A stretch of 64,000 nt of DNA from JBGTGG01 sp964398945 (lineage in GTDB: Bacteria; Bacteroidota; Bacteroidia; Cytophagales; Cyclobacteriaceae): positions 1 through 64,000 of the forward strand of contig CAYNOT010000010.1 in the NCBI GenBank assembly GCA_964398945.1. Reading direction: 5' to 3'. Below the pieces are notes generated by a model. The model was not told the origin of the DNA. It was given only the letters and a program-made list of their open reading frames with translations, and did no database searches. Positions 41,130-50,802 of this stretch are shown one piece after another. The translations under genes were made by a program, and so were the position numbers. Within the stretch, counting starts at the first letter, position 1; the number at the start of each line of letters is the position of its first letter.

Positions 41130-42155
41130 GTGTACCGCCTCATCCGACCGCTACTTTTTTCCATTGATCCGGAGCGGGTTCATTATTTCGTTTTTTCCCT
41201 CTTAAAATTTGTAGCAAAAATCCCTTTTGTAAAAGCAATGCTTCAGTCTGTTTATGACATCAATGCTGTACGATTGGAGAGGAAAATACTCGGACTTACT
41301 TTTAAAAACCCCGTTGGGCTTGCCGCTGGTTTTGATAAAGATGCAAAACTCATTGATGAGTTGGCCTGTTTTGGATTTGGTTTTATTGAGATCGGTACAT
41401 TGACACCCAAACCGCAACCCGGAAATGACAAACCGCGGTTGTTCCGGTTGCCGGAAGACCAGGCCTTGATCAACCGCATGGGCTTTAACAATGGTGGCAT
41501 TGATGAAGCGGCCCTTCGGTTGATGAAGAAAAAATCGAAAGTGATTGTTGGTGGCAACATTGGCAAAAACAAGATCACACCAAATGAAAATGCTTTTGAT
41601 GATTATGCGAAATGTGTGGAGGTGTTGCACCCGCATGTTGATTATTTCGTGGTGAATGTAAGTTCACCAAATACACCCGGGCTCCGTGAACTCCAGGAGA
41701 AAGAACCACTAACAAAATTATTGCAATATGTTATCGACCTGAGCAAGGCAAAGCAAAAGTATAAACCGGTGCTCTTAAAAATTGCCCCCGATTTAACAGC
41801 ATCACAACTCGATGATATTGTTGAGGTTTTGAAAACGACTAAAACAGATGGCGTGATTGCCACCAACACCACTATCTCCAGGGCCGGTTTAAAAACAAAA
41901 AAAGAAGTTGTTGATGCGATAGGTGCCGGGGGATTGAGCGGCAAACCGGTGAAAGATAAATCCAATGAAGTACTTCGTTATTTGCGCGCAAAACTTGGAA
42001 AGGAATATCCCATTATTGGGGTAGGAGGGATCATGGGCCCGGAAGATGCGATTGAAAAACTGAATGCCGGGGCAGATTTGATCCAGGTTTATACCGGGTT
42101 TATTTATGAAGGGCCTGGTATAGTAAAGCGCATTAATGAGGCCATCCTGGTTTAG
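41130..42155 (+). CDS. pyrD: Quinone-dependent dihydroorotate dehydrogenase
   Basis: A 341-residue class 2 enzyme, membrane-associated, that oxidises dihydroorotate to orotate with menaquinone in pyrimidine synthesis. The start is a GTG directly after the DUF4136 stop; 'MYRLIRPLLFSIDPERVHYF' is the class 2 N-terminal quinone-tunnel helix. FMN-site blocks 'NPVGLAAGFDKDA', 'IGTLTPKPQPGN', 'NVSSPNTPGLRELQ' (catalytic Ser), 'LKIAPDLT', 'ATNTTISR' and 'GVGGIMGPEDA' are present. Length is normal. Confidence 0.95.
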   Translation: MYRLIRPLLFSIDPERVHYFVFSLLKFVAKIPFVKAMLQSVYDINAVRLERKILGLTFKNPVGLAAGFDKDAKLIDELACFGFGFIEIGTLTPKPQPGNDKPRLFRLPEDQALINRMGFNNGGIDEAALRLMKKKSKVIVGGNIGKNKITPNENAFDDYAKCVEVLHPHVDYFVVNVSSPNTPGLRELQEKEPLTKLLQYVIDLSKAKQKYKPVLLKIAPDLTASQLDDIVEVLKTTKTDGVIATNTTISRAGLKTKKEVVDAIGAGGLSGKPVKDKSNEVLRYLRAKLGKEYPIIGVGGIMGPEDAIEKLNAGADLIQVYTGFIYEGPGIVKRINEAILV

Positions 42156-42161
42156 GAATCC

Positions 42162-42177
42162 AACATTTTAAAATGTT
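42162..42177. repeat. Perfect palindrome after pyrD
   Basis: AACATTTTAAAATGTT is a perfect 16-bp palindrome starting seven bases after the pyrD stop and running into the AT-rich repeats upstream of the AAA ATPase gene. It may be a weak terminator stem or a protein site. Confidence 0.4.
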
Positions 42178-42233
42178 TTATTTATAAGTAAAATATAATG
42201 TATTTTTACTAAATATTTTATTTGTAAATAAAA
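42176..42233 (+). promoter_or_regulatory. Two 18-bp operator-like repeats before the AAA ATPase gene
   Basis: TTTTATTTATAAGTAAAA (42176-42193) and TTTTATTTGTAAATAAAA (42216-42233) agree at 16 of 18 positions. Each is an imperfect palindrome, and their centres are 40 bp apart, nearly four helix turns. The second ends six bases before the TTG start. The layout suggests cooperative binding of a dimeric repressor. Confidence 0.45.
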
Positions 42234-42238
42234 CTATC

Positions 42239-43456
42239 TTGAAAACAAGCAAGAAATACATTTCAAGGCCTATTTATTTGAATCGGATTTCGCCATTTAT
42301 AGGGCAAAACCTGATTAAAGTATTGATTGGGCAACGGAGGGTTGGCAAAAGTTTCCTTTTAATGCAACTTATTGATAAAATAAAGGAAGCCGAACCAGAT
42401 GCCCCTATACTTTATATTAATAAGGAACTCCACGAGTTTGAGGATATCCAGGATCATACATCCTTGAATAAATACCTCGCGGAACGTATTAAAGCAGGGC
42501 AACGTAATTATATTTTTATCGATGAAGTTCAGGACATTTTAAATTTTGAGAAAAGTTTACGCAGTTTACAGGCCAAAGGCGAACACGACATTTACATCAC
42601 CGGTAGCAATGCTTTTTTATTGTCCGGTGAGCTTGCAACTTACCTGAGTGGTCGATACGTTGAATTCAAAATTTTTGGACTTACCTATGGTGAATTTCTT
42701 GATTTCAGGAAAGTAGTTGACAGTAATGATAATTTTTTTCAATACTTGAAATTTGGGGGACTTCCATACCTGGTGAACCTTGAATTAAATGACCATACTG
42801 TTTTTGAATATTTACGGAATATTTATGCAGCCATACTTTTTAAGGATGTTGTTGCAAGGCACAGTATCCGCAATATTTCATTGCTCGAAAACCTGATAAA
42901 ATACCTGGCCGATAATATTGGAAATTTATTGTCCGCGAAGGGTATAAGTGATTTTTTGAAAGCGCAGAAAGTTTCAGTTTCCCCCAACGTCATTCTCAAT
43001 TACCTGTCTTTTTTGGAGGAAGCTTTTTTTATACTAAAAGTAAACCGTACAGAATTGCGCGGAAAAAAGATTTTTGAGATTGGTCAGAAATACTACCTGG
43101 AGGATATGGGTTTGCGCCACGCCATATTAGGGTATCGAAGCAGTGATATTGGCAAGTTGTTGGAAAATATGGTTTATATCCACTTACGTATTGCAGGATA
43201 TCAGGTGCATATAGGAAAATATCAAGACAAAGAAATTGATTTTGTTTGTGAGCGTGGCAACGAGAAGTTATACATTCAGGTGGCCTACTTACTTGCCGAT
43301 GAACAAACCATAAAAAGGGAGTTTGGAAACCTTGAACTCATTACGGATAATTATCCCAAGTATGTACTCAGCATGGACGAACAGGCATCGGGCAACCGTG
43401 CCGGGATTAAGCATGTGCATGTTCGTGATTTCCTAAGGGGGTTAATCCGGCAATAA
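42239..43456 (+). CDS. AAA ATPase with DUF4143 domain
   Basis: A 405-residue P-loop ATPase. Walker A 'GQRRVGKS' is at residues 31-38 and Walker B 'YIFIDEVQD' at 91-99, followed by 'ITGSNAFLLSGELATYLSGRY' (sensor and arginine block). A DUF4143 domain occupies about 200-380 with 'YYLEDMGLRHAILG' and a nuclease-like 'EIDFVCERG...YIQVAY' strand pair. The family is common as solitary, mobile-like genes with no firm function. No ATG fits, so the start is the TTG at 42239. It is preceded by AT-rich repeats and is more AT-rich than its neighbours, which suggests transfer. Confidence 0.88.
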   Translation: MKTSKKYISRPIYLNRISPFIGQNLIKVLIGQRRVGKSFLLMQLIDKIKEAEPDAPILYINKELHEFEDIQDHTSLNKYLAERIKAGQRNYIFIDEVQDILNFEKSLRSLQAKGEHDIYITGSNAFLLSGELATYLSGRYVEFKIFGLTYGEFLDFRKVVDSNDNFFQYLKFGGLPYLVNLELNDHTVFEYLRNIYAAILFKDVVARHSIRNISLLENLIKYLADNIGNLLSAKGISDFLKAQKVSVSPNVILNYLSFLEEAFFILKVNRTELRGKKIFEIGQKYYLEDMGLRHAILGYRSSDIGKLLENMVYIHLRIAGYQVHIGKYQDKEIDFVCERGNEKLYIQVAYLLADEQTIKREFGNLELITDNYPKYVLSMDEQASGNRAGIKHVHVRDFLRGLIRQ

Positions 43457-43536
43457 ATTTTCCGAAATAATTTTTTGCCTTCAAAAAAGCGGGGTTGCAT
43501 CGCGATCCCTTAAATTTAGGGGAAAACTGAATTGAC

Positions 43537-44163
43537 ATGGGTTCACACGATTGGCAAACGGAAATTCAACCGCTCATTAAAAAATACAAAGGAAAGCAGC
43601 ATCCGCTGGAATACAAATCAACCTATCAATTGGTGGTAATGGTAGTGCTGTCGGCACAGGATTCTGATCGAAATATCAATAAGCTCGCCCCCGACCTGTT
43701 TAATGCCTACCCGGACATGGAAGCGCTTTCACGTGCCACCCCGGAAGCATTGCACCCGTTTGTTGGTAAGGTTAGGAACTTTGGGAATAAGATCAAGTGG
43801 CTTTTACAATTATCGGCCACTGTTAAAGATGATAAAAACATTCCGTCCACCCTGGATGGCCTGACTGCATTGCCCGGTATCGGTAGAAAGTCTGCCAATG
43901 TTATTTTGCGTGAGTCCGGGAAAAAGGCAGAAGGGATTATTGTTGACCTTCATGTAGTAAGGGTTGCACCACGATTGGGTTTGGCCACAGGAACAGATCC
44001 CAGGAAATTGGAAAAACAAATGATGGAAATAATCGATCGCAACGACTGGGGCGAAACCGGGATGGCCATTTCATTTTTAGGCCGCGAAATTTGCCGCCCA
44101 AGTAATCCGAAGTGTAATGATTGCGTGATGCAAAAGGTTTGTGAGTACACAAAAACGTTATAA
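43537..44163 (+). CDS. nth: Endonuclease III-type DNA glycosylase
   Basis: A 208-residue HhH-GPD base-excision repair enzyme. The helix-hairpin-helix 'LTALPGIGRKSANVIL' holds the catalytic Lys, and 'IIVDLHVVRV' holds the catalytic Asp. The C-terminal 4Fe-4S cluster ligands follow the spacing C-x6-C-x2-C-x5-C in 'CRPSNPKCNDC...C'. In most relatives the Asp is followed by Thr-His; here it is Leu-His ('VDLHV'), a small deviation. It probably removes oxidised pyrimidines. Confidence 0.92.
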   Translation: MGSHDWQTEIQPLIKKYKGKQHPLEYKSTYQLVVMVVLSAQDSDRNINKLAPDLFNAYPDMEALSRATPEALHPFVGKVRNFGNKIKWLLQLSATVKDDKNIPSTLDGLTALPGIGRKSANVILRESGKKAEGIIVDLHVVRVAPRLGLATGTDPRKLEKQMMEIIDRNDWGETGMAISFLGREICRPSNPKCNDCVMQKVCEYTKTL

Positions 44164-44377
44164 GTTTTTTAGTGACCTGCCAGGAACCCATCAAGGTTTT
44201 TGATGATGGTTTTTGTTGCACGCTTGGATCGGGTCCCGGCCTGGAGGGATATCTGTGAAGATCGGACTTTAACAATGGTTTGGACAGGGATTGCGATGGC
44301 GTGGATGAATCCGGTATGACTTCTTGCCGGGGATATGGGGTTCAGTATAATTGGCACTAAGTTTCTATCTTTAGAAC

Positions 44378-45973
44378 ATGTATTTGCGATATTTTTTATG
44401 GTTGGTGTTTGGGGTATTTCTTGGCCCGGCAATTTCTTCTTATGGTGATAATGGGAAGGATAGCTTGCTGATACAGTTGAATCAGGCTATAAAAGATCGT
44501 CCACATATTGTGGAGGGGAAGCAAAAGCGAATTGAAGGGTATACTTCAACTGTGCCGCTGGATGAGCAAGGTAAGTTTGATAACTATCTTCACATCTATA
44601 ATGAATACAAATCCTTTATTTATGATTCTGCATTTAAGTATGCTGTTAAGCTACAAAAGAGCGCGTATGCTTTAAACGACCCGGCCAGGATCACTTCCGC
44701 AAAAATAAAATTGGGTTTTGTCCAGGTTTCAGCGGGGTTGTTCAAAGAAGCACTGGATACCCTCAACACAATTCAGCCCGCTATGTTAGTCAATCCGTTG
44801 CGTTCCGAATATTACTATCTGATGGCGCGGGCTCATTACGATTTATCGGATTTCAACCGCGATGATTTTTATAGCAGCCAATACACAATGTTGGGAAACG
44901 CGTACATGGATTCGGCCATGAATTCCCTTGACCAGAATTCAACGCAATTTATTTTATATAAAGGACTGAAAGATTTGCGGGTTGGTGATGCGGACAGCGC
45001 ACGTGTTAATTTTGAAAAAATCATCAAAGCACATTTGCTGAACGACCATGAACTGGCGGTGGCCGCCAGCACACTTAGTTTTATTTATAAGTATGAAAAT
45101 AAAACGGAGCAAGCAAAAGCAATGCTGGTCCGGGCAGCCATTGCGGATATACGGTCTTCCACCAAAGAGACATTGGCAATGCTGAACCTTGCCGATATGC
45201 TCTACAAAGAAGGGGATATTGAAAATGCCTATAGCTATGTGAAGATTGCTATGGAAGATGCGAATTTTTATGGTGCCAGACACCGTAAAGTCCAGGTGGC
45301 AGCTGTTTTCCCGATTATCGAGGGAAAACAATTGAGCATGGTGGATGCCAAAAGGAGGATGTTGTTCCTGTATGCGTCTGTGATTACAGTGCTCACAATC
45401 ATATTGATTGGACTTGCGATTGTAATCTACAAACAATTTCTCCGGCTGCGCACAGCAAAGAAGATCATTACAGAAGCAAATGATAATCTAACCGAAACCA
45501 ATTACAGGCTGGTGGATGCGAACAAAATAAAAGAGGAATATGTGTGGTATTACTTTAGGACCACAGCAGATTATATTTCCAAGATCGATAATTTAAAGAA
45601 GGCCATGGAAATGAAATTGTTGACCAAAAAACTGGAAGACCTCAAGTTTATTGTTGACAACATCAATATTAAAAAAGAGCGTGATGATCTATACCACAAC
45701 TTTGATCTGGTATTTCTAAAGCTTTTCCCAAATTTCGTGACGGCCTTCAATTCCTTCCTTAACCCTGAAGACCAGATAATCTTAAAAGATGGCCAATTGC
45801 TGAACACCGAACTCCGGATTTTTGCCCTTATCCGGATGGGCATTGACGATAACGAGAAGATTGCCAAAATCCTGGATTATTCAGTCGCCACCATTTATAC
45901 CTACAAGACCAGGATTCGGGGCAAATCGGTACTCCCAAATGAGCAATTTGACCGGAGGATCCGCGGTATTTAA
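44378..45973 (+). CDS. DUF6377 membrane regulator of the glucan locus
   Basis: A 531-residue protein with a signal/anchor (1-22), TPR-like helices in the periplasm (about 30-300), one membrane helix (about 325-347), a cytoplasmic coiled coil (350-385) and a DUF6377 C-terminal part ending in a LuxR-like helix-turn-helix ('LRIFALIRMGIDDNEKIAKILDYSVATIYTYK' in its helices). It is placed directly upstream of susC, where such genes act as putative local regulators that sense sugars in the periplasm and bind DNA through the tail. A TATCTTTA box lies five bases before its start. Confidence 0.85.
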   Translation: MYLRYFLWLVFGVFLGPAISSYGDNGKDSLLIQLNQAIKDRPHIVEGKQKRIEGYTSTVPLDEQGKFDNYLHIYNEYKSFIYDSAFKYAVKLQKSAYALNDPARITSAKIKLGFVQVSAGLFKEALDTLNTIQPAMLVNPLRSEYYYLMARAHYDLSDFNRDDFYSSQYTMLGNAYMDSAMNSLDQNSTQFILYKGLKDLRVGDADSARVNFEKIIKAHLLNDHELAVAASTLSFIYKYENKTEQAKAMLVRAAIADIRSSTKETLAMLNLADMLYKEGDIENAYSYVKIAMEDANFYGARHRKVQVAAVFPIIEGKQLSMVDAKRRMLFLYASVITVLTIILIGLAIVIYKQFLRLRTAKKIITEANDNLTETNYRLVDANKIKEEYVWYYFRTTADYISKIDNLKKAMEMKLLTKKLEDLKFIVDNINIKKERDDLYHNFDLVFLKLFPNFVTAFNSFLNPEDQIILKDGQLLNTELRIFALIRMGIDDNEKIAKILDYSVATIYTYKTRIRGKSVLPNEQFDRRIRGI

Positions 45974-46111
45974 AGGGGAAAGTTAAAATCCCATCGAGAC
46001 GGGTTAATATATTGGTTAGATTTTATAAAACCTACACCTCACTCAATTCATTACAAACCAGTGTGTTATATAATTTTTAGCTGTTATTTTTTCTTGATTT
46101 TCATTAAATCA

Positions 46112-46144
46112 TTTGATTGTCGACTTGCCTACTTGCTTTATTTG
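46112..46144 (+). promoter_or_regulatory. Putative promoter of the susC operon
   Basis: TTTG (46112-46115) and TTTATTTG (46137-46144; one mismatch to TAnnTTTG) are 21 bases apart, which is normal spacing. The leader to the susC start would be about 60 bases. The 239-base gap between the DUF6377 gene and susC also holds AT-rich sequence but no other clear site. Confidence 0.45.
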
Positions 46145-46212
46145 TCTTTTCCGCAATCGATTGAATCATGAGCAATTGAAAACGGGAAAGCACATTAAAA
46201 ACCAAACTAAAT

Positions 46213-49179
46213 ATGGCACAACTCTATCTCAACAAAGGCCGGATCGTACTCGTCCTATTCTGCTTCATCTCCACCCTTGCCTGGTCGCAAAGTCGTGAAA
46301 TTGGGGGAAGTGTAACTTCCGGGGATGACGGAACCGGATTACCAGGCGTCAACATTCTGGTGAAAGGGACTACCAATGGTACTGTTACCGACTCTTCGGG
46401 AAAATTCAAAATCCAGGTAAATGAAGGAACTGTCTTGGTATTTTCCTTTGTGGGATATGCTTCGCAGGAAATAGCGGTTTCAAGCTTGAGTGAAATCAAC
46501 GTCACCCTTCAACCAGACATCAATAACCTCGATGAAATTGTTGTGATTGGCTATGGCTCGATAAAAAAATCGGATGCAACAGGATCGGTAGCCTTGCTCG
46601 ACACGAAGTCATTCAGCAAAGGTGTTGTGAATTCCCCGCAAGAGTTGTTGATGGGAAAAACTGCCGGAGTAGTGGTAACCACAAATAGTGGAGCGCCCGG
46701 AAATGCATCGACCATCCGTATTCGTGGAGGCTCTTCTTTGAATGCCAGCAATGACCCACTCATTGTAATCGATGGTGTACCGATCAGCAATACAAATTTG
46801 GGCGGCTCGCCAAACGTGTTGTCCACCATTAACCCAAATGATATCGAAACATTCACGGTATTGAAAGATGCTTCGGCTACCGCTATTTACGGTTCACGTG
46901 CTTCGAATGGTGTGATCATCATTACAACCAAGCGTGGAGGAAACGATTTTAAAATCAGCTATGATGTTACCGGCACTGTTTATACCAGTCCGAAAAAGGT
47001 AGAGGTATACAACGGTGACGAATTTAGGGCTTTGATGAATGAACAATTTCCCGGAAACAGTGCGGTGCTCAACCTGCTTGGTACCGCAAACACAGATTGG
47101 CAAAGTGAAATTTATAAAGATGCTTTTGGGCAAGATCATAATATCAATGTTTCAGGTGCAGTAAAAAATATTCCGTATCGTGTTGGGTTGGGCTATAACA
47201 ATACAGACGGGATATTAAAGACCTACAACTTTGAACGGACCACTATATCATTAGGGGTTGATCCGTCATTTTTTAAAGACAAGTTAAAAGTCAGCATCAA
47301 TGTGAAGGGCATGAACAACAACAACAACTTTGCAGATCAGGGTGCGATTGGTGATGCGATCGCGTATGATCCTACAAAGCCTGTTACCAATGGAAATACA
47401 CGCTGGCGCGGATATACAACCTGGACAACCGGAGGGGTCAATGGTAATTCGATCAACCTTGCTCCTGGCAATCCCGTTGCCAGATTGGCCCTCACCGACA
47501 ATACATCCAATGTGAAACGGAGTATCGGTAACATTAAGTTTGATTATGAAATCCCGTTTGTCGAAGGCTTACAGGCATCCTTAAATATGGGCTACGACTA
47601 TGGCGATACAAAAGGACACAACAATGTAAAGGACAGTACCCAATGGGTATACCAACCAACTGTAGCGGGCGGCAGGATTAATCCATACGAAGCAAAAAGC
47701 AAAAATGAGGTCTTGGATTTCTATTTGAATTATAAAAAGGAACTGCCTGCTGCCGAAAGTATCGTTGAAGTAATGGGCGGGTATTCCTGGTCACATTTTT
47801 ATTTGGCCGGAAGCGATTCCACAATGAATCAAAAAAACGAAGGCGTTACACGGAAAAATGTTTACGAAACCGAATATTACCTTCTTTCCTTTTTTGGCAG
47901 GCTGAACTATACTTTCAAAGACAAATATTTGTTTACGGCAACCCTTCGTGATGATGCAACTTCCCGCTTTGCCCCGGAAAATCGTTGGGGATTATTCCCA
48001 TCCTTCGCACTTGGATGGAAATTGAATAAAGAAGGGTTTTTGAAAAACAGCAACACAATTTCTGATTTGAAACTAAGAGTGGGATATGGAGTTACCGGGC
48101 AGCAGGATATTTACGGGAATGACTACCCCTATATTCCAACCTATACACGAAGCGATGATGCAGCGCGCTATCCGTTTGGTGATGAATTTTATAACACCTT
48201 ACGACCGGATGGGTACGACAAAAATATCAAGTGGGAAGAAACCACTACGATCAATGCAGGATTGGATTTCGGTTTCTTTGGAAACCGGATAACGGGATCC
48301 CTTGATGTTTATCATAAACGATCAGATGACCTGATCGCCTATATACCTATTCCGGTGGGCACAAACTTTACAAGTTCTTTGACTACGAATGTTGGCAGCA
48401 TGAAGAACAACGGTATCGAATTGAATATAAATGCGGATGCCATTTCAAAAGGGGATTTTGAGTGGCAAATTGGTTTCAATGTTACCTATAACAAAAATGA
48501 GATCACCCAATTGAATTTAAGCAACGATCCAAACTTTATCCTTCCGTTGGGCGGGATTGGAGGAACTACTTCCGGAACAATTCAAGTGCACAAAGTAGGG
48601 TACTCCCGCCAGGCTTTTTATGTGTACCAACAGATTTACAATTCCGATGGTACACCAATTGAAGATGTGTATGTTGACCGGAACAATGATGGGATCATAA
48701 ACACAAGCGATCTCTACGTTTATCACAAGCCCGATCCAAATGTGTTGGTGGGCATCAACTCCCGGCTGACTTACAAAACATGGGATTTCTCATTCTCCGG
48801 CCGTGCAAGCTTTGGAAACTATGCCTACAACAATGTAGCATCAAACAGCACCTATCGGTCGCTATATAATTCAATGGAATATTTGAGCAACATGAGCACC
48901 CTTGCCGATGATACCAGGTTTACCACAGCATTGAATACCCGCTTTTCGGATTATTATGTTGAGGATGCTTCATTTTTTAGAATGGACAACATCAGCCTGG
49001 GCTACACCTTCAAAGCCTTACAAGACGACAAGCTGAATGTCAGGCTTGGTGCAGGTGTTCAAAACGCATTTTTGATCACCAAGTACAGTGGCCTTGACCC
49101 TGAAATTTCAGGGGGATTGGACAATAATTTCTTTCCGCGTACCCGCTCTTATTTTTTGAGCCTCAATGTTCAATTTTAA
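46213..49179 (+). CDS. susC: SusC/RagA family TonB-linked outer membrane protein
   Basis: A 988-residue TonB-dependent importer. Signal peptide (about 1-25), a carboxypeptidase-D regulatory-like domain (26-108; 'GLPGVNILVKGTTNGTVTDSSGKF'), the SusC plug start 'LDEIVVIGYGSIKKSDATGSV', plug signature 'IRIRGGSSLNASNDPLIVIDG' and 'ATAIYGSRASNGVIIITTKRG', then a 22-strand barrel ending 'RTRSYFLSLNVQF' with the C-terminal Phe. It forms the pore over which SusD sits as a lid, and is expected to import glucan oligosaccharides. Next gene is susD, four bases on. Confidence 0.97.
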   Translation: MAQLYLNKGRIVLVLFCFISTLAWSQSREIGGSVTSGDDGTGLPGVNILVKGTTNGTVTDSSGKFKIQVNEGTVLVFSFVGYASQEIAVSSLSEINVTLQPDINNLDEIVVIGYGSIKKSDATGSVALLDTKSFSKGVVNSPQELLMGKTAGVVVTTNSGAPGNASTIRIRGGSSLNASNDPLIVIDGVPISNTNLGGSPNVLSTINPNDIETFTVLKDASATAIYGSRASNGVIIITTKRGGNDFKISYDVTGTVYTSPKKVEVYNGDEFRALMNEQFPGNSAVLNLLGTANTDWQSEIYKDAFGQDHNINVSGAVKNIPYRVGLGYNNTDGILKTYNFERTTISLGVDPSFFKDKLKVSINVKGMNNNNNFADQGAIGDAIAYDPTKPVTNGNTRWRGYTTWTTGGVNGNSINLAPGNPVARLALTDNTSNVKRSIGNIKFDYEIPFVEGLQASLNMGYDYGDTKGHNNVKDSTQWVYQPTVAGGRINPYEAKSKNEVLDFYLNYKKELPAAESIVEVMGGYSWSHFYLAGSDSTMNQKNEGVTRKNVYETEYYLLSFFGRLNYTFKDKYLFTATLRDDATSRFAPENRWGLFPSFALGWKLNKEGFLKNSNTISDLKLRVGYGVTGQQDIYGNDYPYIPTYTRSDDAARYPFGDEFYNTLRPDGYDKNIKWEETTTINAGLDFGFFGNRITGSLDVYHKRSDDLIAYIPIPVGTNFTSSLTTNVGSMKNNGIELNINADAISKGDFEWQIGFNVTYNKNEITQLNLSNDPNFILPLGGIGGTTSGTIQVHKVGYSRQAFYVYQQIYNSDGTPIEDVYVDRNNDGIINTSDLYVYHKPDPNVLVGINSRLTYKTWDFSFSGRASFGNYAYNNVASNSTYRSLYNSMEYLSNMSTLADDTRFTTALNTRFSDYYVEDASFFRMDNISLGYTFKALQDDKLNVRLGAGVQNAFLITKYSGLDPEISGGLDNNFFPRTRSYFLSLNVQF

Positions 49180-49183
49180 ACTG

Positions 49184-50791
49184 ATGGAAATGATGAATCG
49201 CAATAAGATAATAACACTAACTGTCATCTTCACCGCGGTGATGCTGGCTTCATGTTTAAGTGATTTGGATACTGAACCGCTTAACAAACAAATCACAACC
49301 TCAAAATCGGTATTCAAGGATCCGGCTTCGTACAAGGAATTTTTAGCGAAGCTGTATGGTTCGATGACACTCACCGGCCAGCGTGGTGAATATGGCCAGC
49401 CGGAAATCTCCGCACCGGATGAAGGAACAACTTCCTTCCTTCGCACTTTCTGGAGTATACAGGAGATCACGACTGACGAATGTATCAGCGCTTGGGGCGA
49501 TCCGGGCTTGACTGAATTCCACGGCCATAATTGGTCGGAGCAGAATGGATATATCCAGCTACTCTATCAGCGCATTTTTATCAACATCGCGTATTGCAAT
49601 GAATACATTCGGGAAGTAGTGCCCCGCATTGAAGAATTGCCTTCCGGTATGAAAGCTGACGTTGTGAAATATGTTGCAGAGGCAAGGTTTTTACGGGCGC
49701 TGTTTTATTTTTACGCACTTGACCTGTGGGGAAATGTACCGTTTGTTACGGAACTTGACGCACCGGGCGCATTCTTGCCGAACCAGATTTCGCGGGCGGA
49801 CCTTTTCGACTATATCAGATTTGAACTTGAAGAAATTTTACCGTTGCTTGCTGAAGCCGGGCAAAATGAATATGCGCGTGCAGACAAAGCTGCCGCCTGG
49901 ATGTTGCTTGCGAAGCTTAACTTAAATGCAGAAGTATACCTCGGTGCAGGAAACACACGATATACGGAGACACTTACCTATTGCAACAACATCATTAATT
50001 CAGGGGCTTATTCACTGCATGGTACCTATCAACATTTGTTTTTGGCCGATAACCATTCGTTGCGAAATGAAATTATATTCCCGATTGCCGAAGATGGAAA
50101 TAGTGGAAGGAACTATGGGGGGGTTACTTTTATCATTCATGCCCAGGTTGGCGGATCGATGGATGCTGACAATGGTTTTGGGATCGCGTCTGGCGGCTGG
50201 TCTGGAAATCGTTTCACCAATACGTTTGTAAATACTTTTGATGATGTAAGCGGGACAACCGATTCACGCGCCATATTTTATACAGATGGCCAAACCCTTG
50301 ACATTAACAATCCTACAATTTTCACCGAAGGCTATTTAAGTGCAAAGTTTAAAAACTTGAGTTCACAGGGTGCAAAAGGCCAGAATGAAACTTTTGTCGA
50401 TACCGATTTTCCATTGTTCAGGTTTGCTGATGTTTACCTGATGTATGCAGAAGCTGTGAAGCGGGGCGGGACCGGTGGTGATCTGAATACAGCAGTTGGT
50501 TATATAAATGAAATCAGGGAGCGAGCGTATGGCGATGCTTCGGGCAATATTACAAGTGGTGATTTAACACTTGATTTTATTCTCGATGAACGCGGTCGTG
50601 AATTGTATTGGGAGGCACAGCGAAGAACGGATTTAATCCGCTTTGGAAAATTCACTGGTGACAGTTATCTGTGGGATTGGAAAGGCAATGTGAAAGAAGG
50701 CAAGGCGACTGCCGACCATTTGGTTTTATTTCCAATCCCTTCATCGGACCGTGCAGTGAACCCGAAACTTGTTCAAAATCCTGGTTACTAA
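49184..50791 (+). CDS. susD: SusD/RagB family nutrient-binding lipoprotein
   Basis: A 535-residue outer-membrane lipoprotein with lipobox 'AVMLASCLSDLDTEP'. TPR-like helical blocks ('FINIAYCNEYIREV', 'AEARFLRALFYFYALDLWGNVPFVTE', 'ADKAAAWMLLAKLNLNAEVYLG') and the RagB end blocks ('LMYAEAVKRGG', 'FILDERGRELYWEAQRRTDLIRFGKF') are clear. The frame opens 18 bases further upstream inside susC, but ATG 49184, four bases after the susC stop, is the better start. It binds glycan over the SusC pore. Confidence 0.96.
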   Translation: MEMMNRNKIITLTVIFTAVMLASCLSDLDTEPLNKQITTSKSVFKDPASYKEFLAKLYGSMTLTGQRGEYGQPEISAPDEGTTSFLRTFWSIQEITTDECISAWGDPGLTEFHGHNWSEQNGYIQLLYQRIFINIAYCNEYIREVVPRIEELPSGMKADVVKYVAEARFLRALFYFYALDLWGNVPFVTELDAPGAFLPNQISRADLFDYIRFELEEILPLLAEAGQNEYARADKAAAWMLLAKLNLNAEVYLGAGNTRYTETLTYCNNIINSGAYSLHGTYQHLFLADNHSLRNEIIFPIAEDGNSGRNYGGVTFIIHAQVGGSMDADNGFGIASGGWSGNRFTNTFVNTFDDVSGTTDSRAIFYTDGQTLDINNPTIFTEGYLSAKFKNLSSQGAKGQNETFVDTDFPLFRFADVYLMYAEAVKRGGTGGDLNTAVGYINEIRERAYGDASGNITSGDLTLDFILDERGRELYWEAQRRTDLIRFGKFTGDSYLWDWKGNVKEGKATADHLVLFPIPSSDRAVNPKLVQNPGY

Positions 50792-50802
50792 ATTTTAATA
50801 GT

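Noticed and set aside
44169..44432. An 87-codon minus-strand frame between nth and the DUF6377 gene
   Set aside because: It overlaps the DUF6377 start, is rich in Ile/Thr/Ser as in antisense reading, and resembles no family.
46224..46856. Minus-strand frames within susC
   Set aside because: They are antisense to strongly coding SusC plug sequence.
50671..50802. SusE starting inside susD
   Set aside because: The first 44 codons are the end of susD in another frame; the signal peptide and lipobox start at 50803.
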